Assembly: GCA_023392185.1 (NCBI GenBank) | Contig: JAEVZP010000033.1 | Location: 1 to 7,209, forward strand | Length of the DNA stretch: 7,209 bases | DNA from: Bacteroidota bacterium | Lineage (GTDB): Bacteria > Bacteroidota > Bacteroidia > Chitinophagales > Chitinophagaceae | Reading direction: 5' to 3' | Shown: one piece after another, positions 6,011 to 7,209 of the stretch | Layout of the letters: each line of letters starts with the position of its first letter | How positions within the stretch are numbered: the first letter of the stretch is position 1 | Notes under the pieces: generated by a model | What the model saw: only the letters and a program-made list of their open reading frames with translations | The model's database searches: none | Told to the model about the DNA's origin: nothing | Position numbers and translations under genes: made by a program

Positions 6011-6562
6011 TTAGTGATTGTTCTGACCGTCGCGGATGTCTTTGTATTCGCCTTTCACTTCGTTGGCGCCCTTCTTCACGGCGTTGCCTACTTTGTTGGC
6101 ACCTTTTTCAACGGCATTGCCTACGTTTTGAGCGGCTTCCTTCACTTCGGCGGTGCCTACTTTGCCGTCGCCGTCGCGATCGTTCACCTTACCGTCAAGG
6201 GTAATGGTGCGTCCCTGGGCAGCGCTGTTGGTGGTATTGCCGTCGGGATAGACTTCCACGCCCATTACGTTTACGGTGCCGTCCGGGTGGTAGGTAGTGC
6301 CTTCCGGATTGCCTTTATCGTCCATTCGGTAGCCTTTGCCCATCATTTTCACGGTGCCGTCGGTGTTGTACATCGTGCCGTAAGGGTTGCCTTTGTCATC
6401 CATCACGGTCGTGGTGGTAGTCGTCGTTGTGGTGGTAGATGCCATAGGATCTACGTAAACCGTAGAATCACTCACAACAGTGTTCTCTTCGGTGTGCGTA
6501 GCAGTGCAGGAAGCAAAAGCGAAAGCTACGAGTGCAAAGCCTGCGAGGAGGGTCTTTTTCAT
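6011..6562 (-). CDS. Putative lipoprotein with poly-Thr, 26-residue repeats, EF-hand-like loop and 11-mer helical repeats
   Basis: I do not recognise this 183-residue protein as a named family. Residues 1-18 form a signal peptide (MKK, then a hydrophobic core), with Cys19 in FASC as a probable lipidation site, although Phe at -3 is not the best lipobox. Ten consecutive threonines follow at 43-52. Two repeats of about 26 residues start at 54 and 80, sharing MDDKGNP-x-GT-x-Y-x-x-DGTV-x-x-MG. Residues 128-139 (DRDGDGKVGTAE) fit the 12-position EF-hand calcium loop D-x-D-x-D-G-x-V-x-x-x-E. The tail holds 11-residue repeats NVGNAVEKGAN (146-156) and KVGNAVKKGAN (157-167), amphipathic and LEA/apolipoprotein-like. 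It is a single-gene unit with a terminator directly after it. A role at the envelope in stress or calcium binding is speculative. The start ATG is fixed by the signal peptide. Confidence 0.85.
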   Translation of the reverse strand: MKKTLLAGFALVAFAFASCTATHTEENTVVSDSTVYVDPMASTTTTTTTTTTVMDDKGNPYGTMYNTDGTVKMMGKGYRMDDKGNPEGTTYHPDGTVNVMGVEVYPDGNTTNSAAQGRTITLDGKVNDRDGDGKVGTAEVKEAAQNVGNAVEKGANKVGNAVKKGANEVKGEYKDIRDGQNNH

Positions 6563-6590
6563 GGGTGGGTGGTTTTTAAAGTTTTAAAGT

Positions 6591-6598
6591 TTCCGGAA
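6591..6598. repeat. TTCCGGAA palindrome upstream of the lipoprotein gene
   Basis: Exact octamer 28 bp upstream of the lipoprotein ATG, within the presumed leader. It overlaps a small inverted repeat, GTTTCC-GGAAT-GGAAAC (6590-6606). One of ten copies; function unknown. Confidence 0.6.
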
Positions 6599-6840
6599 TG
6601 GAAACCGGTTATTGATCTCGGAAAGCGAAAAAGGTAACCCTTGAACAGGCTATTCCGAAAAAGCAAAAGGCGTTTTACAAAAGCTGTACCAAGGGGGGCC
6701 GGAGCGCGCCGCATTCTGAAAAACCCTTTTGGATCTCCCTGAATCAATACGTGGTTTCGGAGGTCTTTTAACCTTGTTTCTTCTACGGATTCTCCTATCG
6801 GGATGCCTGTTTCCAGAGACCTCAGCAGCCGGACCTGAAT

Positions 6841-6848
6841 TCCGGAAA
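6841..6848. repeat. TTCCGGAA palindrome in the glutamine synthetase to lipoprotein gap
   Basis: Exact octamer in the downstream flank of the glutamine synthetase terminator, next to an A/T-rich run. One of ten copies; function unknown. Confidence 0.6.
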
Positions 6849-6901
6849 ATTTTAAAAAACAAAGACAGCCCCGAATTGAAAAGACGCCTGTTAATAAAAA
6901 A

Positions 6902-6922
6902 AGACGCCCGGTTCGGGCGTCT
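6902..6922 (-). terminator. Intrinsic terminator of the glutamine synthetase gene
   Basis: A 9-bp GC-rich stem, AGACGCCCG / CGGGCGTCT, with a 3-nt loop lies 41 bp past the stop codon. On the minus strand it is followed directly by a run of U residues (plus-strand A run 6897-6902) and then AUUAA, a classical rho-independent terminator. The arm sequence AAAAGACGCC recurs just downstream at about 6880-6889. Confidence 0.9.
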
Positions 6923-6933
6923 CTACAGGGAGC

Positions 6934-6945
6934 ATTTCCGGAAAT
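6934..6945. repeat. 12-bp palindrome ATTTCCGGAAAT after the glutamine synthetase stop
   Basis: A 12-bp perfect version of the iterated motif lying between the glutamine synthetase stop codon (18 bp away) and its terminator, so it is transcribed in the 3' untranslated region. Function unknown. Confidence 0.7.
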
Positions 6946-6963
6946 TTTGTGTACTTCCAGACT

Positions 6964-7209
6964 TTAGCGCAGGTACAGCAGTTCGCGGTACTTTGGCAGG
7001 GGCCACAGCCGGTCTTCCACAATGAGCTCCAGCTTGTCGGCGTGGTAGCGGATTTTGTCGAAATACGGCTTGATATTGTGGCAATACTGACCGGCGCGCT
7101 CGCGCATGTCTTCTTCCTTATTGGCCACTTTCCGGGCGGCGATCATCGCTTCCACATTGTCGTTGATTTCCTGAATATGGTTGGAGGTTACCCGCAGGAG
7201 GTTGAGCTG
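6964..7209 (-). CDS. glnN: Type III glutamine synthetase, C-terminal 81 residues
   Basis: Glutamine synthetase makes glutamine from glutamate, ammonia and ATP. The type III enzymes, common in Bacteroidota, are large dodecamers of about 700-730 residues per subunit. Only the last 81 residues are visible, open to the right edge in one frame. The segment has VTSNHIQEINDNVEAMI, then AARKVANKEE, CHNIKPYFDKIRYHADKLE and the terminal WPLPKYRELLYLR. The combination of KPYFDKIRYHxDKLE and WPLPKYRELL is the C-terminal signature I associate with GlnN and not with type I or II enzymes. The catalytic domain lies outside the window. A strong terminator follows, so it is not co-transcribed with the lipoprotein gene. 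The gene symbol follows the type III naming; some annotations use glnA. Confidence 0.93.
   Translation of the reverse strand, partial: QLNLLRVTSNHIQEINDNVEAMIAARKVANKEEDMRERAGQYCHNIKPYFDKIRYHADKLELIVEDRLWPLPKYRELLYLR

Larger units (their letters stand above)
6563..6963. other. Intergenic region between glutamine synthetase and the lipoprotein gene
   Basis: This 401-bp stretch has no convincing gene on either strand. It contains the glutamine synthetase terminator (6902-6922), three TTCCGGAA copies (6591, 6841, 6936) and a tandem CTTTAAAA-type repeat at about 6575-6590. A weak -7-like TACCTTTT lies on the minus strand (6636-6629), about 65 bp before the lipoprotein start, without a convincing -33 box. 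Between about 6640 and 6840 I see nothing interpretable. Confidence 0.6.

Noticed and set aside
6014..6637. Plus-strand open frame (207 codons) opposite the lipoprotein
   Set aside because: Its His/Val/Gly-rich product reflects reverse reading of the Thr-rich and repetitive lipoprotein gene, and the minus frame has a signal peptide, terminator and repeats.

Overview
The window looks like a chromosomal segment of a Bacteroidota bacterium, probably of the Chitinophaga/Chitinophagaceae kind. The reasons are a C-terminal type IX secretion (T9SS type A) sorting domain, an HmuY-like/TonB-dependent receptor pair, a type III glutamine synthetase, and a TAnnTTTG-type -7 promoter box. The lineage below phylum level is inference. 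All six genes lie on the minus strand, so transcription runs from high to low coordinates.

In transcription order the layout is as follows. (1) 7209-6964 is the C-terminal end of a type III glutamine synthetase, followed by a strong intrinsic terminator at 6902-6922. (2) 6963-6563 is a non-coding gap. (3) 6562-6011 is a small putative lipoprotein with a ten-threonine tract, two 26-residue repeats, an EF-hand-like loop and 11-residue helical repeats; it ends in a hairpin terminator at 5958-5986. (4) 5901-4885 is murB. (5) 4884-4478 is a gap holding two near-identical 79-bp double-hairpin elements. (6) 4477-3485 is asd. (7) 3484-3179 is a gap holding the promoter of the next unit. (8) 3178-1838 is a T9SS-exported protein with two apparent HmuY-like domains. 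(9) 1819-1 is a TonB-dependent outer membrane receptor that starts 18 bp after the previous stop and runs off the left edge.

Functionally, murB and asd both feed peptidoglycan precursor synthesis: MurB makes UDP-MurNAc, and Asd lies on the route to diaminopimelate as well as Lys/Thr/Met. The HmuY-like protein and its receptor form an apparent two-gene operon, most simply read as a surface ligand-capture protein plus its TonB-driven importer. Heme is the leading guess for the ligand but is not proven by sequence. A 7-6-7 inverted repeat overlapping the operon's -7 box is a candidate operator.

The most unusual non-coding signal is the octamer palindrome TTCCGGAA. It occurs ten times in 7.2 kb, seven of them in the roughly 1.2 kb of intergenic DNA, often extended to TTTCCGGAAA or ATTTCCGGAAAT. 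The second is the pair of MITE/REP-like elements between murB and asd, which differ only by transitions. No rRNA, tRNA, CRISPR array, transposase or phage gene was seen.
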